DNA from: Cercospora beticola
Lineage: Eukaryota > Ascomycota > Dothideomycetes > Mycosphaerellales > Mycosphaerellaceae
Direction of reading: 5' to 3'
NCBI RefSeq assembly: GCF_033473495.1
Contig: NC_088937.1
Location: 1,736,001-1,800,000, forward strand
Length of the DNA: 64,000 bases
Part shown: positions 10,143-22,272 of the stretch, piece after piece
Position numbering within the stretch: the stretch's first letter is position 1
Layout: each line of letters starts with the position of its first letter
Notes under the pieces: model-generated
What the model saw: only the letters and a program-made list of their open reading frames with translations
What the model was told of the DNA's origin: nothing
The model's database searches: none
Program-made: the position numbers and the translations under genes

Positions 10143-13100
10143 ATAACCAAGTGGGTATCACATTCGTCGCAAGCAAGCCAATCCTTCCAGGACCGGGTTT
10201 ATGCACATGTGTCAAGCCCTTCGGCATGCGGAGCACTCTGAGCTCCTACGAATTTCGGATGTATAGCTCGAACGAGGGCTGTCACGAAAACCCCTCGTAC
10301 GCCTTGTGGAGCAGCAATCTCTGGAACATTCGCGTACGGAGCAGAATTTGCGGTGCGCCGTACGACATCAGGAAAGGGAGCAGTGAGACACATGCACATT
10401 GTTTGTGGCATGAGGGGAAGGCCCATAATTGTCTCAATGATGCGGCGTCGGAATTTAAGGATTTCAGCATGTGCGCACCACGTGCGTCGTGCCAGCCTGC
10501 AGTCGTAAAAGAGATTCAGCACCCGAAGTGGTACTCGGATATGCACGTCAAGCTACGGTGTATGTATGAACGTATGACATTGACAGTCGAATTGACATCT
10601 ATGGTGTTGCAATCCTCTGCTAGCTATGAAGCTTGTTTTCAGCAGATACCGTGTCAAGGCTCTTCTGGAGCCATTCATATTGTGCTTCAGCGCACTGTGG
10701 GTGGATGATGTGTTGGGGTCGTGGGACTTCCGCTGCCACCGCATGAAGTAGTCACCTTGGTATGTGGTGCATGCCAGGCGTCTGCAGTTGTTATCCAGAG
10801 CTGGGCCTTGTAGAGTGGCTCGATTGCTTGAACGGGTGTGCTCGCTTGTCGTGCCAAACAGGTTCATGGCAGTCGGTCGTCCTTTAGGATTGCGATCCCA
10901 GCGTGCGTCCGTTGCCTGCAATTTGTGATCATTTGCGTCGGAACGAAAATGCAGTCAGCACATTTGCCATGCTACGAACGATCCGGGTCGCGTTGTGCGT
11001 CTAGAACTTGTTGCCAAAGTGCACGGTGGAGACACTGAAACGCTCAACCGTGTCGTGACTCGCTTGAGAGGGTCCGGCGATCCTTGATGAGCCATAGGTT
11101 GTGTGTCGGCCAGGGGAATATCATTGTGCCAGGGCTTGTCGCTCTACTAGCCTGTGCTTACGATCTCGCCCGTGACTGCCAATTCTAGACCCTGCAAGGC
11201 AACAGCAAAGAGCCATGTTTTACTGTGGTAAATGCAGTACCAGCGTGCGACGAGAAAGGCGTCTGAATGTTACACTCGACGACTGACATTCTGTTCAGCT
11301 GATTGTCCTCCGACACGCAGCTTCCAATTCCATGAACTCGGGCAGCAGCCTCAACGCAGGGATGAGCCTTGGCGTCAAGAGTGATCGACCTACTGCTGCG
11401 TTGATCTGTTCGTCCACGCCTCCCACCGCATGTTAGTGAGGAGACACTTGCTATGCAAGTGCACAACGTGACGATGAACTGTCAGCAGAAGAACAATGAT
11501 TGCGTTCCGATCCATGTATAGTCCCGATGTACCTGCCGCCCGACGGTGCGCGACGGAAGGAGCGAATCTTTTCCGGCCAACCACGCCATAAATGTAGAGC
11601 AGAGGCAGCAAGAAACCGAACAATCATGAAACCGACGGCAGGCTCTCAACTTCGTAGGAACGCCGGCAGACTTGCGTCGCTCTTGCCCCGGGGGCCTGCA
11701 GATGGTGAGGCAAAGTCTTGCTTGTCAGGACGTCATCTAGCAGCGAGGTGTCAGACGAGCGTCGGGTCGCTGGTTTCGAGACACGCAGATCGATTCTCTA
11801 ACGCGTGCGCTCACCAGCCATGAAGGAAGCAGAGAACGAACGATGGCGCATCTTCGCAGTCCGATTCAAGGGGTCCCTCTCCGCTGGTCGTGTGTTACAA
11901 GTAGCATGGCGCACATGGGCATGATGGGAAATAGACACACAGCGTGGCGCCCGTGATCCAAGCAAGGATCATCGCCCATCTCCACCGAATAGGACTTGGT
12001 GTCGTATTATGGTCCTTAGCACAACTAGTGTCCAGTCATGGCGCGCGAGCGCTGAGTGCCCAGATGCGTGGCTCGTTTGGCCAAGTTCACAACGTCTCCA
12101 GCGCTAATCTCTTACTCCTGTTGCTCCTCGGCAGCGCGATCCGTGTGGGACAACAGAGACACGTCAGAAAGCAGCACCGGCGCGACAAAACTGGGTTCCG
12201 AATGGTCGGCATCATCAGCCTTGTGGGCAAGCATGATCATATGCAATGCATGAGCCGGCATCATGGTCGTGATTGTGGATTCGTGGTTGCAGGAAGACCC
12301 ATGTTCTGCAGAGGAATCCAGCGAACGGGAGGCGCTGGTGCCTACATTAGCGAGAAATCGCGCGCCGTTTCAAGACATCGTGCTTCGTTATGACAGACGG
12401 CGGTCTGGGAGATCGTCCAACACCGTTTGTAGCAGAGCGCTCGACGACACGATCGAGACTCTGGGCGAGGGCGGCGGGTAGGCGGTCGGTAGAGCGCGAT
12501 GATGAACGGTCGAGCTGGCGTTGGAATAAGGTGCAGCGCATTCCACAACGTGTTGCCGCGCCGAGGGAAGCGATGCAAGGGGAGGAGGGTGATCGATAGA
12601 CTACGACGACGTCTGCTGCACACAACGCCCAACCGCCAGCACTCTCATCATTGCAACGGCGAGCCAGACTGCCCATACCGACCGCGGAACACCGTCTGCA
12701 CCACCCCGACGTTTCTTGTGCGCGCTTCCCGGGCTGCCGAAGGTGTGTGAGGCAGGCCCGGAGTGGACGCGACGGCCAGATTATTAGCACGCCTTGGACC
12801 AGGGTTCGCGCGCTGCTGTTGGCTGACCCCACAACGCCTCCGATAATTGATTGCACGCTGGCGGGTGACTGCGACAGTCCGCCTTCCTTAGCCGCGTTTG
12901 AGCTGAGAGGAGGAGGAACAAGGTTCAGTGCTCCGTGCGCGTCTCAGGTACCCGTGCGCTTGCAGACAGGAGAAGCCTCGTTGCTCGCCGCGCTGCTCAA
13001 AACCACCCGCGCGCCCCTTGCACACCAAACTTTGTCGTTTCTACTACAGTCGTTCAGCACTCAGCATCACGCAGCCAGCTCTGCCCTCACGCTCATTTGC

Positions 13101-13422
13101 AACATCATCACACGCGCTCACAGTCGCACATTCACTGTCGCCCACTCCAACGACCTCTGCGAGGACCCGCCTTAAAGTGAGTGTGCCTCCACAACTCCCG
13201 CTCCTGCTGCTCTCACCGTGCCGTCGCTGGGCAATGCAGTGCCGCCGTGAATGCGATGTTTCGCAGCGCTCAGACGCGGCGCATTGTATGGCAGCGCACG
13301 AGTGCCCTCATCCTCCACGGAATCCGCCTACCACAATGTCGCTGGAGTTTGCGCTGACCGCAATGTGCCAGTCAATTAGAAACCAGTCGTAGTGATCCGT
13401 GATCCACTCCCAACAGTTCAAT
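10143..13422. other. 3.3-kb region without recognisable genes
   Basis: No frame here has convincing protein-like sequence; the longest (12651-13175) is rich in Arg, Cys and Pro and looks like chance reading of GC-rich DNA. The last 450 bp, rich in C and T with many CAC and CTC runs, probably form the promoter and leader of the CAP gene downstream. A possible leader intron has a GTGAGT donor at 13177 and a CAG acceptor at 13237-13239. The rest may be regulatory or hold a non-coding transcript; nothing I can see decides. Confidence 0.4.
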
Positions 13423-14411
13423 ATGCGCTCGACTCTCATCAGCGCGGCTTTCGCCGCTGGAGCTCTTGCCGTGCCTGCCCAGGCACCAGCTGGCTACGGC
13501 GCCCCTCAGGTCGATGTCCAGACTGCCTACGATGTCGTGTACAAGACCGAGATCGTCACCGTCACCGCCGGTGGCCAGCCTCCAGCCTACACTCCCGAGA
13601 GCAAGCCAACACACTACGGCCACAAGAGCAAGAAGCCTGTGACCACGACTCAGGAAGCCGCTCCTCCGGCCTACACTCCTCCAACTTACGAGCCTGCGCC
13701 TAAGCCTGAGACCCCAGCCCCAGCTCCAAGCACCCCATCTGGCCCAGCCAGCGGATCGTACGCGGATATCTGCCTGCACCACCACAACATCCACCGTGCG
13801 AACCACTCTGCACCAGCTCTTGTCTGGTCTGACGAGCTCGCCGCTACCGCCAAGAAGATCGCCGACACATGTGTCTACGAGCACAACACGTACGTGTGAA
13901 ACCTCTGCGATTCTAACAGTAACAATGCATTTGACTGATACGTTGCAGCGAGATGGACGGTGGTGGCTATGGCCAAAACATTGCTGCAGGTGTCAGGGGT
14001 GACAACATCTCAGCTGTTATCACTGACCTGTTCTACAATGCCGAGGAGCCAGCCTACGCTTTGGCTTCCGGCGGCTACACCTCCGAACCCGACATGAGCA
14101 ACTTCCACGTCTGGGGCCACTTCTCTCAGATCGTCTGGTGCGGAACCACCGAGGTCGGCTGCGCCACATCTGAGAACTGCGGTTCTCTCGGAAACACTGG
14201 AAGCGGTGTTGAGCCATACTTCACCGTCTGCAACTACAGGGGCCCAGGTGAGCATTGAAATGGCTGTGTCGAAGGTTGGCTTTCACTAATGCTTTGTGCA
14301 GGCAACTACGCCGGTAAATACACCGAGAACGTCAACGCTGGAGACTCCAACACCCCTACCGCTTACTGGGACGCCGCTGTCGACGCTGTCAAGAACGCGG
14401 CCGGTTACTAG
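13423..14411 (+). CDS. secreted CAP/SCP superfamily protein (PR-1 / Pry1-like)
   Basis: Three exons, 13423-13889, 13949-14247 and 14302-14411, give 291 residues. Residues 1 to about 17-21 (MRSTLISAAFAAGALAVPA) form a signal peptide. A Pro/Thr-rich linker (about 55-110) precedes the CAP domain, which starts at the HHHNIHR segment. The CAP signatures are intact: GHFSQIVWCGTTEVGCA (CAP1) and YFTVCNYRGPGNY (CAP2), with His and Glu at the expected cavity positions and paired cysteines. Yeast Pry proteins of this family bind and export sterols and fatty acids, and plant and fungal relatives act in host or defence contexts; which applies here is unknown. The second splice restores RGPG-NYAGKY exactly. 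An upstream in-frame ATG at 13399 is weaker because the signal peptide fits 13423. Confidence 0.93.
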
Positions 14412-15445
14412 ACACCAGAAACACGGACTTCCCTAGCCGCAACAACAGGACTTACGACTGAAGGCGACGGTCACTAGGAAATGCGTGCATCGGTGTGGCG
14501 TTTTCTTGTCTTTTTGAGTGTCGGATTGACTTTTGCAACTGTTTGAGCACACAGCGCATCAGGCAGGTCCTGTTCGGCATCCACCGCAAAATTGTCCGGA
14601 CACATGCATGTTTATCAAGAGCTGTTAGCTTACTGCATATGCTGGACAGACAGTACACGAACGACGGCCTGATGGGCTCGTGGCTTTGACGTTTTCACTT
14701 CTACTTCTTTTTGCATAGTTGGCTTCACTCTTAGGAGACGGACGGCTTGATGGCACAGCAGACTTTGATTCGAAATGACTATCATGCCCCAATGAGAATG
14801 GTTAACGATTAGCAACCACTCCAACCATGGCCACGTTTTTCCACAGATTGCGAGTCCTCATTCGTCGCGGTTAGGGTGCACATTCGCTCGTATTGGAAAT
14901 TGCAGAACAGCAGGCTAGCCGGCTGGCGCAGGCAGATCCCTATATGCGCAGCGTTTAATTAGATGGCTTGAGATTCGTTTTTGCTGACTACGCCGGCAGC
15001 GCACGTGCTGTGCGCGATTATAGAGACCGCACCGTTCACTCCGCGCTGCTCCTTCGCGGCAATGTGCTCGGTCGTTGTCAACCGACTCCTCTTGTGTGCT
15101 CGTGCGTACGAGAAGAGAGGATGTTGTGCATTTGCAACGGGCCTCGCCGACAGCCGTTATCCGTGTCCCACATCCTCGACCTCAGCGCAAAACGAGACAA
15201 GCGACAACCGGCCGACAGTCGGCCTTTATCCAGCTTATCTGCTGCTGGGATACAAGTCCCTGAGGCTCTGCCCCTCCCGACGCAATCATCGCTCGTGTGT
15301 ATTTCTTTGGGTGGCGTCGGAGGGATTCCGATGCAAAAACTTCGTCGTTGACCTGCGCAATGGTGGGGAGCCCATTTTGACTTTTTTTTCCTGTGCGACA
15401 CGCAATAAGAGTCGATAACCCTCATCACTCTACGTAATATCTTCT
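14412..15445. other. intergenic region, CAP gene to DUF255 gene
   Basis: About 1 kb of 3' UTR and promoter sequence. Overlapping short frames between 14968 and 15430 do not resemble proteins and conflict with each other. A run of T at about 15382-15390 lies near 15390, roughly 55 bp before the start of the next gene. No RNA gene or repeat was recognised. Confidence 0.35.
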
Positions 15446-17937
15446 ATGCAAGTCACGGCGCGACGACTGCCATCTCGCACGTCTCGGCGGTTGCTATCGG
15501 CTCAGCCAGCTTTCCGCGCTCCTTCCTCTCGCCCTCGCCCTTTCACGTTTTCGTTGCCGAATATCGAGCATTTGCAACTGACCGCGTTCAATGGACATAG
15601 CAAGCTAGTAGTCACTCCCCAGAAGACCAGATATTCGACCATGTCCGACGCGAACAACCGCGTTTCGCTCAAGAATTGCTGCAATGAGAGCAAGTCTCCA
15701 TATGTTCGCTCACATGCCGACAATCCGACTGCCTGGCAGCTATGGACACCTCAGACCTTGGAGCTGGCCAAAACCACGAATCGCTTGCTCTTCGTGAGCA
15801 TTGGCTATAGTGCTTGTCATTGGTGGTAAGCACGCCCTCCTTCAGAGCTCTGATCTGGCATACCAGCTGATTCCACACCGTCAGCCATGTCATGGCCCAC
15901 GAGTCCTTCGACGATCCTCGAATCGCCCAGCTGTTGAACGAGCACTTCATCCCTGTAAAGATCGATCGCGAAGAGCGACCAGATATCGACAGACAATACA
16001 TGGACTTCCTACAGGCCACCAATGGCGGCGGTGGTTGGCCATTGAACGTCTTCGTTACACCAGACCTTGAGCCGATCTTTGGAGGAACTTACTGGCCAGG
16101 ACCCAAGAGTGAAAGAGCTAAGCAAGCTGGAGCAAGTTTTGAGGACATTCTCTTGAAGGTCTCGACAGCTTGGAGGGAGCAGGAGGACAGATGCAGACAG
16201 AGTGCAAAAGAGATTACAAGACAATTGAGGGAATTCGCGCAAGAAGGAAGCATTGGTGGGAAAGATGGTCATCGAACAGACGACCACGATGAGCTGGAGT
16301 TGGACTTGCTCGATGATGCATTTCAACACTACAAGATGCGATATGACGATAAGCATGGTGGTTTCGGGAGCGCGCCCAAGTTCCCCACGCCAGTCCATCT
16401 CAGACCTCTCTTACGAATAGCATCATACCCTGCTACAGTACGTGAAATTGTGGGCGAGGAAGAATGTGTCGAAGCTCGTGGTATGGCTCTCAAGAGTCTG
16501 GAGAAGATGGCCAAAGGAGGAATCAAGGACCAGATCGGCCACGGCTTTGCACGTTACAGCGTTACGCGAGACTGGAGTCTTCCTCATTTCGAAAAAATGC
16601 TTTACGACAACGCTCAACTACTTCCAGTCTATCTCGATGCATACCTCTTGACTAAGTCACCACTATTTCTCGAGACAGTCCACGACATCGCTACCTATCT
16701 CACCAGCCCGCCTATGCAATCTGAACTTGGGGGAATTCATTCTGCCGAAGACGCCGACTCACTGCCCAGTGCTAACGCAACTCACAAGAGCGAAGGCGCG
16801 TTCTACGTTTGGACTATGGAGGAATTCAAGACACTGCTTAGTGAAGATGAGCTCAATGTTTGTGCCAAGTATTGGAATGTGAAGGAGGAGGGCAATGTTG
16901 ATCGCCGACACGATGCTCAAGGTGAATTGGTAAAGCAGAACACCTTGTGCGTGTCATACGAAATCGCGGACTTGGCCAAGGACCTCAGTCTCACCGCAGA
17001 GGTGGTAAAGCAAACCATCGAAAATGGAAGAACGAAATTGCTCGCGTATCGCGACGAGCATCGTCCACGTCCAGCACTCGACGACAAGATCGTGACTTCA
17101 TGGAATGGACTGGCTATCGGCGGTCTTGCTCGAGCAAGCGCTGCCCTGCAGGAAACATCTCCCGAAGCATCTGCGACCTGGCTCTCGGCAGCGAAGAAGG
17201 CCGCATCCTGTATCGAGAAACATCTCTTCGATCCCCAAAGTGGCCTTCTCCGCAGAGTCTACCGCGAAGGTCCAGGAGAAACTCAAGGATTCGCAGACGA
17301 CTATGCCTTCTTCATCTCCGGACTGCTGGACCTTTACGAGACCACGTTTGACAGCAACTTTCTCAAGTTTGCCGATACTTTGCAAATAAGTCAGAACAAG
17401 CTGTTTTGGGATGATGTCAAATACGGCTTCTTCTCTACGCCAGCCAATCAACCTGATATCCTCATCAGAACCAAAGATGCTATGGACAATGCCGAGCCAA
17501 GCGTCAACGGCGTTAGCGCGAGCAACCTGTTCCGTCTCGGCTCTCTACTCAATGACGAAAACTACACAAAGATGGCACGCAGGACAGTCGCTTGTTTCGA
17601 AGTAGAAATAGAACAGCACCCTGGCCTCTTCTCTGGAATCTTATCCAGCGTCGTGGCTACCAGACTCGGCGCTAAGAGCGTCATGGTCGTTGGCGATGGA
17701 GAAGCTGCTCGAGCTGTCTTGAAGAATGCGCGAGAGAAAATCCGACCTAATTATTCGGTTTTGAGAATTGGAGGTGGGGCTAATAGTGAATGGCTCAGGA
17801 CTAGGAATGAACTTGTGAAAGACTTGGATGAGACGAGAGAGATGGTGCAGATTTGCGAGGGCCAGACTTGCAGATTGTTGAATTTGCGGCAGATTGAGGA
17901 GGAGCTGTTTCAATGTTGTTGGTTGAGTGATGATTGA
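15446..17937 (+). CDS. thioredoxin-domain protein, DUF255 / SPATA20 (YyaL) family, likely mitochondrial
   Basis: Two exons, 15446-15825 and 15885-17937, encode 810 residues. The splice joins SACHW to CHVMAHESF, creating the CHWC redox-type motif at Cys124 and Cys127 of a thioredoxin-like fold. It is followed by NGGGGWPLNVFVTPDL and FGGTYWPG, family hallmarks. The remainder resembles the alpha/alpha-barrel part of YyaL and SPATA20 (FGSAPKFPTP, GGIKDQIGHGFARYS, HFEKMLYDNAQLL, SWNGLAIGGLARA). The first roughly 60 residues are rich in Arg, Ser and Thr with almost no acid, like a mitochondrial presequence, so the 15446 start is preferred. A second in-frame ATG (15641, MSDANNRVSL) could make a cytosolic form. 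Catalytic activity of the family is not established. Confidence 0.93.
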
Positions 17938-18214
17938 TGACGTGGCTGGTAGTGGTAGTCGCGGACAGATGTGCTTTTTTGTTGTCATTGGATGATGGCG
18001 ACGCATAGATATCAGCACGGATGCGCAGATGCATACGGATTAGGAATGGAACGAAATGAAATGGAACGGAATGTTATGTTCATCGATTTGCGTTGCGGGT
18101 TCTGACTATCTACCACAACTCAGGTCTGTGCATGGCAAGCAAACCGATTCTGTCAACAAAGACTCAGCCGAGCCGTCAATTACGGTGGGTGAGATTGGAC
18201 TGAAGGGTTGTCAT

Positions 18215-19771
18215 TCAGTCCTTGAAGAAAACGTGCTGAGGTGCAGTCGTGGCCTGCGAAGTCTTCTCTGGATCCAGACTGCTGACCTGTGGCGCTGCAC
18301 TGTGCTTGAAAGGTCGAGCTCTCATGTACGCGCTGACATCGGTCTGAAGGCTCAAAGTCTGTAAATATGCCTTGGCTTCCAGCAGATAAGTGTCGGTCCC
18401 GATCTGCTCATCACTTCCCTCAAATTCCTCCACTTCTATCAGATTGTATGGCTCACTTGCAGCTTTGGCGATACTGTCATCAATGAGCACAGTATTTGCT
18501 TGAGACCATATTTCGGACTTTACGGGATGGGCTGTCTGGATGGACTTGTCTTTCCAGATCCAGGATAATTGCTTGTAGACTTGTACTTTCGCATTGTAAG
18601 CTTCTAGTGTGAGGCGGAGACGGTCGCGTGCCCAGATTGTGACGAGCTTCTCGCGTTGCTCAGGAGTGAAGAGCTTGGAGCACATGACTTCTACATTCTC
18701 GGGTCGAGCGGAGGACCAGATCATGAGTTTGTGGTTGGCGAGGATGTAGTCCAGGAAGTCGTTGATGTGCGGACGAAGTTTGGATTTGTTGCTTCCAGAG
18801 TGTTTCAATCGCTTCAGGAGAGTGCCGTTGAGGTCTACAACGACCAGAAGGGCTTGCGGGGCAGAGCGTTGCTTTGGTGGCTGCGATGCCAGTTGCATGT
18901 ACAGCGGCGTCGGCTTTGGTCGTTCCATCACATGCAGTCGAGGCGCACCGCTGTAGCGTCGTTTTGGCTTAGGAGCTTCAGGAGTTTCGTGCGGAACTTT
19001 CTTGATGAAGTCCAACAAGGTTGTTTGCCGCAATTGATTGGGAGCAGCAACAGGCAGTGAATGGGACTGTGTGCCAGCTTGCTCGCGTGCTCTAGCAGCT
19101 GCTCTTTGCTTCTTGCTGAGCTTCTTTGGCTTTTCCCGGTTTGCAGGCGTGGAAACAGTATCAGATGTCTTAGTGTTGTATCTGAAGTCTTTGTCAATGC
19201 GCCGAAACCTGTCAAGAACAGGAAGATGTACTGACTGCGTTTGCTGAGGGGGCACGAAAGCTGTGGCTGTGGCGCTGAGTTTGCTGCTCACTTGAGGCGC
19301 TGTGACTTTGCCTGCGGAGTGTGAGTAGCTGAATAGCGGCTGCGGAATGAATGGACCATACTTGTGGTGCTGGTCCCAGTTGAGTCCGTATGTCGGGGTC
19401 GCGAGCGAAGTGGATAGCGGCGTGTAGCTGGTGTACTGCTGTCGACAGTCGGACCAGTCTCCTGCATAGCGCTGCCCGTGTCTGTAGCTGTATTGGTCTC
19501 GGGCGGCTGATCCGTGAGCGACATTTTGTCCAGCTGCTCGGCCAAAAGGCCGTCCTTCGGCACCTTCCTGGGCATTGTGACTGATATCGCTGCCTGGCGG
19601 CGAGCGTGGAAAGAGCGAAACGGTCGCAAGCGGGCGCTGCGTCGTCAACTCGGCCAGTGGAAGATTTTCGTCGCCGGTTTGGCACAGCTTCAAATCTTCA
19701 TTAGCATCACTTCCGGCTTCAACATCGGAGGTTGGCGGGGTCAAATACCTGTGTGGCATCTGAGCGAGCAT
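18215..19771 (-). CDS. FCP1-homology (NIF/HAD-like) domain protein with DxN variant catalytic motif
   Basis: A single exon, 518 residues from ATG 19771; in-frame sequence further upstream lacks an ATG. The first 300 residues are low in structure, with a basic block KKLSKKQRAAARARE and a QTTLLDFIKK segment at Gln249. The C-terminal 200 residues form an FCP1-homology domain: VVVDLNGTLL (motif I, Asp313), LMIWSSA (motif II) and NTVLIDDS (motif IV). FCP1-type phosphatases use DxDxT; here the second Asp is Asn315, so ordinary phosphatase chemistry is doubtful. Similar fungal proteins are annotated as NLI-interacting-factor domain proteins of unknown substrate. It lies upstream of LEU2 on the same strand order but 0.6 kb away and probably has its own promoter. 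Confidence 0.86.
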   Translation of the reverse strand: MLAQMPHRYLTPPTSDVEAGSDANEDLKLCQTGDENLPLAELTTQRPLATVSLFPRSPPGSDISHNAQEGAEGRPFGRAAGQNVAHGSAARDQYSYRHGQRYAGDWSDCRQQYTSYTPLSTSLATPTYGLNWDQHHKYGPFIPQPLFSYSHSAGKVTAPQVSSKLSATATAFVPPQQTQSVHLPVLDRFRRIDKDFRYNTKTSDTVSTPANREKPKKLSKKQRAAARAREQAGTQSHSLPVAAPNQLRQTTLLDFIKKVPHETPEAPKPKRRYSGAPRLHVMERPKPTPLYMQLASQPPKQRSAPQALLVVVDLNGTLLKRLKHSGSNKSKLRPHINDFLDYILANHKLMIWSSARPENVEVMCSKLFTPEQREKLVTIWARDRLRLTLEAYNAKVQVYKQLSWIWKDKSIQTAHPVKSEIWSQANTVLIDDSIAKAASEPYNLIEVEEFEGSDEQIGTDTYLLEAKAYLQTLSLQTDVSAYMRARPFKHSAAPQVSSLDPEKTSQATTAPQHVFFKD

Positions 19772-20355
19772 CGTAGCACTGATCTCACAGCACCGAAAAG
19801 AAAACGACAGCTGAAGACAACCCGGAGCGGCGGTGCATTGAGATGGAACTGATGAAGTCGAGGCGCATGAGGATGTCGAGCGTGCCAAGCCAGATTCTGA
19901 AGAGTCATCAGCGCCACAGGATGGCTTTTGTTGACACGATTATTAAAACGTTTAGGCAGCAGAAGCATACAATAGTCCGCACATAGGCGTCCCAATATCT
20001 AATTTCTCCTCACTTGGTTGCCGATACGTTGCACAATGTCTGCAAACGGGAGCGATTCGAGATAGGGCATTGCGGCAGCAACAATACGTCTTGCCGTACA
20101 TCATGACATCAGACCTTGGACGATTAAAAGCTGCACTATACCATGGTTTCGGGTGGGCAATTTTTCCTTTCGTTGCGAGCGATGCCGCATGTGAATGCGG
20201 CGTTTACTCTATCCATCGCCAATGAACGTCGTATCGTCATCAGCTGCATCCTACGTGAAGCCGTAGACCAAAGGAGTTCAAGGCTACTGATATCTTGACA
20301 AGTCTTTCCGGCGGTATGTAGCTCAAGCAAGCTGCGAGTCGTGGCCAGTTGACTT
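19772..20355. other. intergenic region between LEU2 3' end and HAD-like gene
   Basis: About 580 bp holding the LEU2 3' UTR and the promoter of the downstream minus-strand HAD-like gene. No coding sequence, repeat or RNA gene was recognised. Confidence 0.4.
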
Positions 20356-21729
20356 TTACTTGAGCAAGGCGGCAAGCTCTTTAGCGACAGCGTCGCCAAC
20401 TTCAGAGGTCTTGGAAGACCCACCAATGTCCTTCGTCTTGACGCCACTCTCGATGACATTTCGCACGGCTTCGTCAATCTTCTGCGCAAGAGCCGGCTGC
20501 TGTAGAGAGTACTTGAACATCATACCCAAGGAGAGCAGCATGGCGACTGGGTTGACGATTCCCTGGCCGCTGATATCTGGGGCAGAGCCTGGTTAACGTT
20601 AGCGATACGATCCTTGCAATTGCCGTGGGCTGATTCATTACCGTGTATGGGCTCATAGATGCCATTGCATTTGCTCTTTCCATCAGGCGAAGCCGTCAAA
20701 CTAGCACTAGGAAGCAGGCCCAAAGAGCCTGGGATAACAGATGCTTCGTCGCTGATGATGTCGCCGAAGAGGTTGCTCGTGACGATGACTCCGTTGAGAG
20801 CTCGTGGGTTCTTGACCATGAGCATAGCAGCAGAATCGATGAGGTGATGCCCAAGCTTGAGTTGTGGGAATTCCTTTTCCATGACCTCTGTCACAGTCTT
20901 GCGCCACAATCGACTTGTGGCCATGACGTTGGCCTTATCAAGCGACCAGACTGGCGCAGGTGGGTCCTCTGCAAGCGCAAGATGGGCTGCGAGACGAGTG
21001 ACACGCTCGATCTCAGCACGCGAATATGGCTCAGTGTCAAGAGCGAACCCAGAGCCATCATCTTCGGTCCGGTCGCCGAAGTAAATGCCTCCGGTGAGCT
21101 CACGAACGATGTTGAAGTTAACGCCACGGCACACTTCCTCCTTCAGGGGCGAAGACTTGACCAAAGATTCGGATGCAAAGAAGCATGGTCGAAGATTGCC
21201 GTAAGTGCCCATCTCCTTTCGCAACTTGAGGATTCCCTGTTCTGGGCGAACCTTACCGGTCCCCCATTTGGGGCCACCGATGGCACCGAGAATCACAGCA
21301 TCAGCAGATTTGGCAGCGGCGAGTGCTGCGTCGGTAAGTGGCTCGCCATGTGCATCGATCGAGGCCTATAGGAGATCAGCGCAATCGAACTACATGCAAG
21401 ATGTGCTTATGCCATACTCCGCCAAGTGGATGCTCCTGAATGTTGAAGTGGACATCGGCATTGCTCTTGTCGACAACATCGAGGATCTACGCGACGATAA
21501 TCAGACCGAAATTCATGTGTATTTCGCGAGCATTGGAAGAATACCTTCAGAGCTTCTGCAGTGACCTAGTGGGCAATAGTGAGCAATACAGACTTGAGCT
21601 GTTTTTCGGAGCTGCTTACTTCAGGACCACAGTGGTCACCTGCACATCTTAATTAGTGGACAGGACAGTATTTGCGTCGATGCTCTTCATATGCATACCT
21701 CCGAAGACGACAATGTTGTAAGTAGGCAT
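20356..21729 (-). CDS. LEU2: 3-isopropylmalate dehydrogenase, leucine biosynthesis
   Basis: Six exons on the minus strand: 21699-21729, 21620-21639, 21545-21565, 21418-21486, 20642-21365 and 20588 down to the stop at 20356. Together they encode 365 residues, matching the family length. The assembled start reads [18 protein letters not shown], then [19 protein letters not shown]. Family signatures are intact: [58 protein letters not shown] and YEPIHGSAPDI. The enzyme oxidatively decarboxylates 3-isopropylmalate with NAD in leucine synthesis. Two internal exons are only 20 and 21 bp, so automatic annotation could easily miss the N-terminus. All splice sites are GT-AG and keep frame. It is divergent from the SRA-domain gene. 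Confidence 0.96.
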
Positions 21730-22272
21730 CTTGACTTTCTTTTGTGCGTGATGTTGTTGTGATCCCCCCACTTGGCTGCCAAAATTCAAAGTCATTGGAA
21801 GCCTCCGGAATCGGCGAGCTGAGTGCTCCGACGTGCCCAACACCACACATGCTTCAAGTAAGCTCGACTTCGCATTTTTGTTGCCGCCGTATACCAAGTC
21901 TGGTCATGTCGCCAGCTATTTCGCGCTGTACTCGCGGTCGGCAGTCGTGATGCCAGCCTGAGGAGTGATGTCGGGAATTCGCCAACTCCACGTGTGGCTC
22001 CAGGCCACAGAGTGAGAATGGTTTGGGTGCACAAACCAAGCACCGCAGCAGGCCTGGCCCAGTGACGAGGGCAGCTGCCTCAGAGCAAGAAGAAACGACG
22101 CACACGTGCACAGCATGGTCCCGGCGGCCACTTCCACGAGGCCTCCGCGCCTTCCTTGTGCAAAGCCATGCTTTCCGCAAGCTGCCAAAATGGTACTGCA
22201 GATGGCGGGTCACGTCCGGTCCAGTACGACGGAAACATTTTCTCCAGCATCTGTTTTCAGGGCAGCGGAGTG
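21730..22272. promoter_or_regulatory. divergent intergenic region, LEU2 / SRA-domain gene
   Basis: About 540 bp separating the LEU2 start from the SRA-gene start. It must carry the LEU2 promoter; I did not find a confident Leu3-type CCGG-N4-CCGG site by eye. If the SRA protein starts at the earlier in-frame ATG (22168), the region is about 105 bp shorter. Confidence 0.4.

Noticed and set aside
12651..13175. 174-residue frame before the CAP gene
   Set aside because: Arg/Cys/Pro-rich composition with no family likeness; overlapping frames of similar length exist on both strands in this GC-rich leader.
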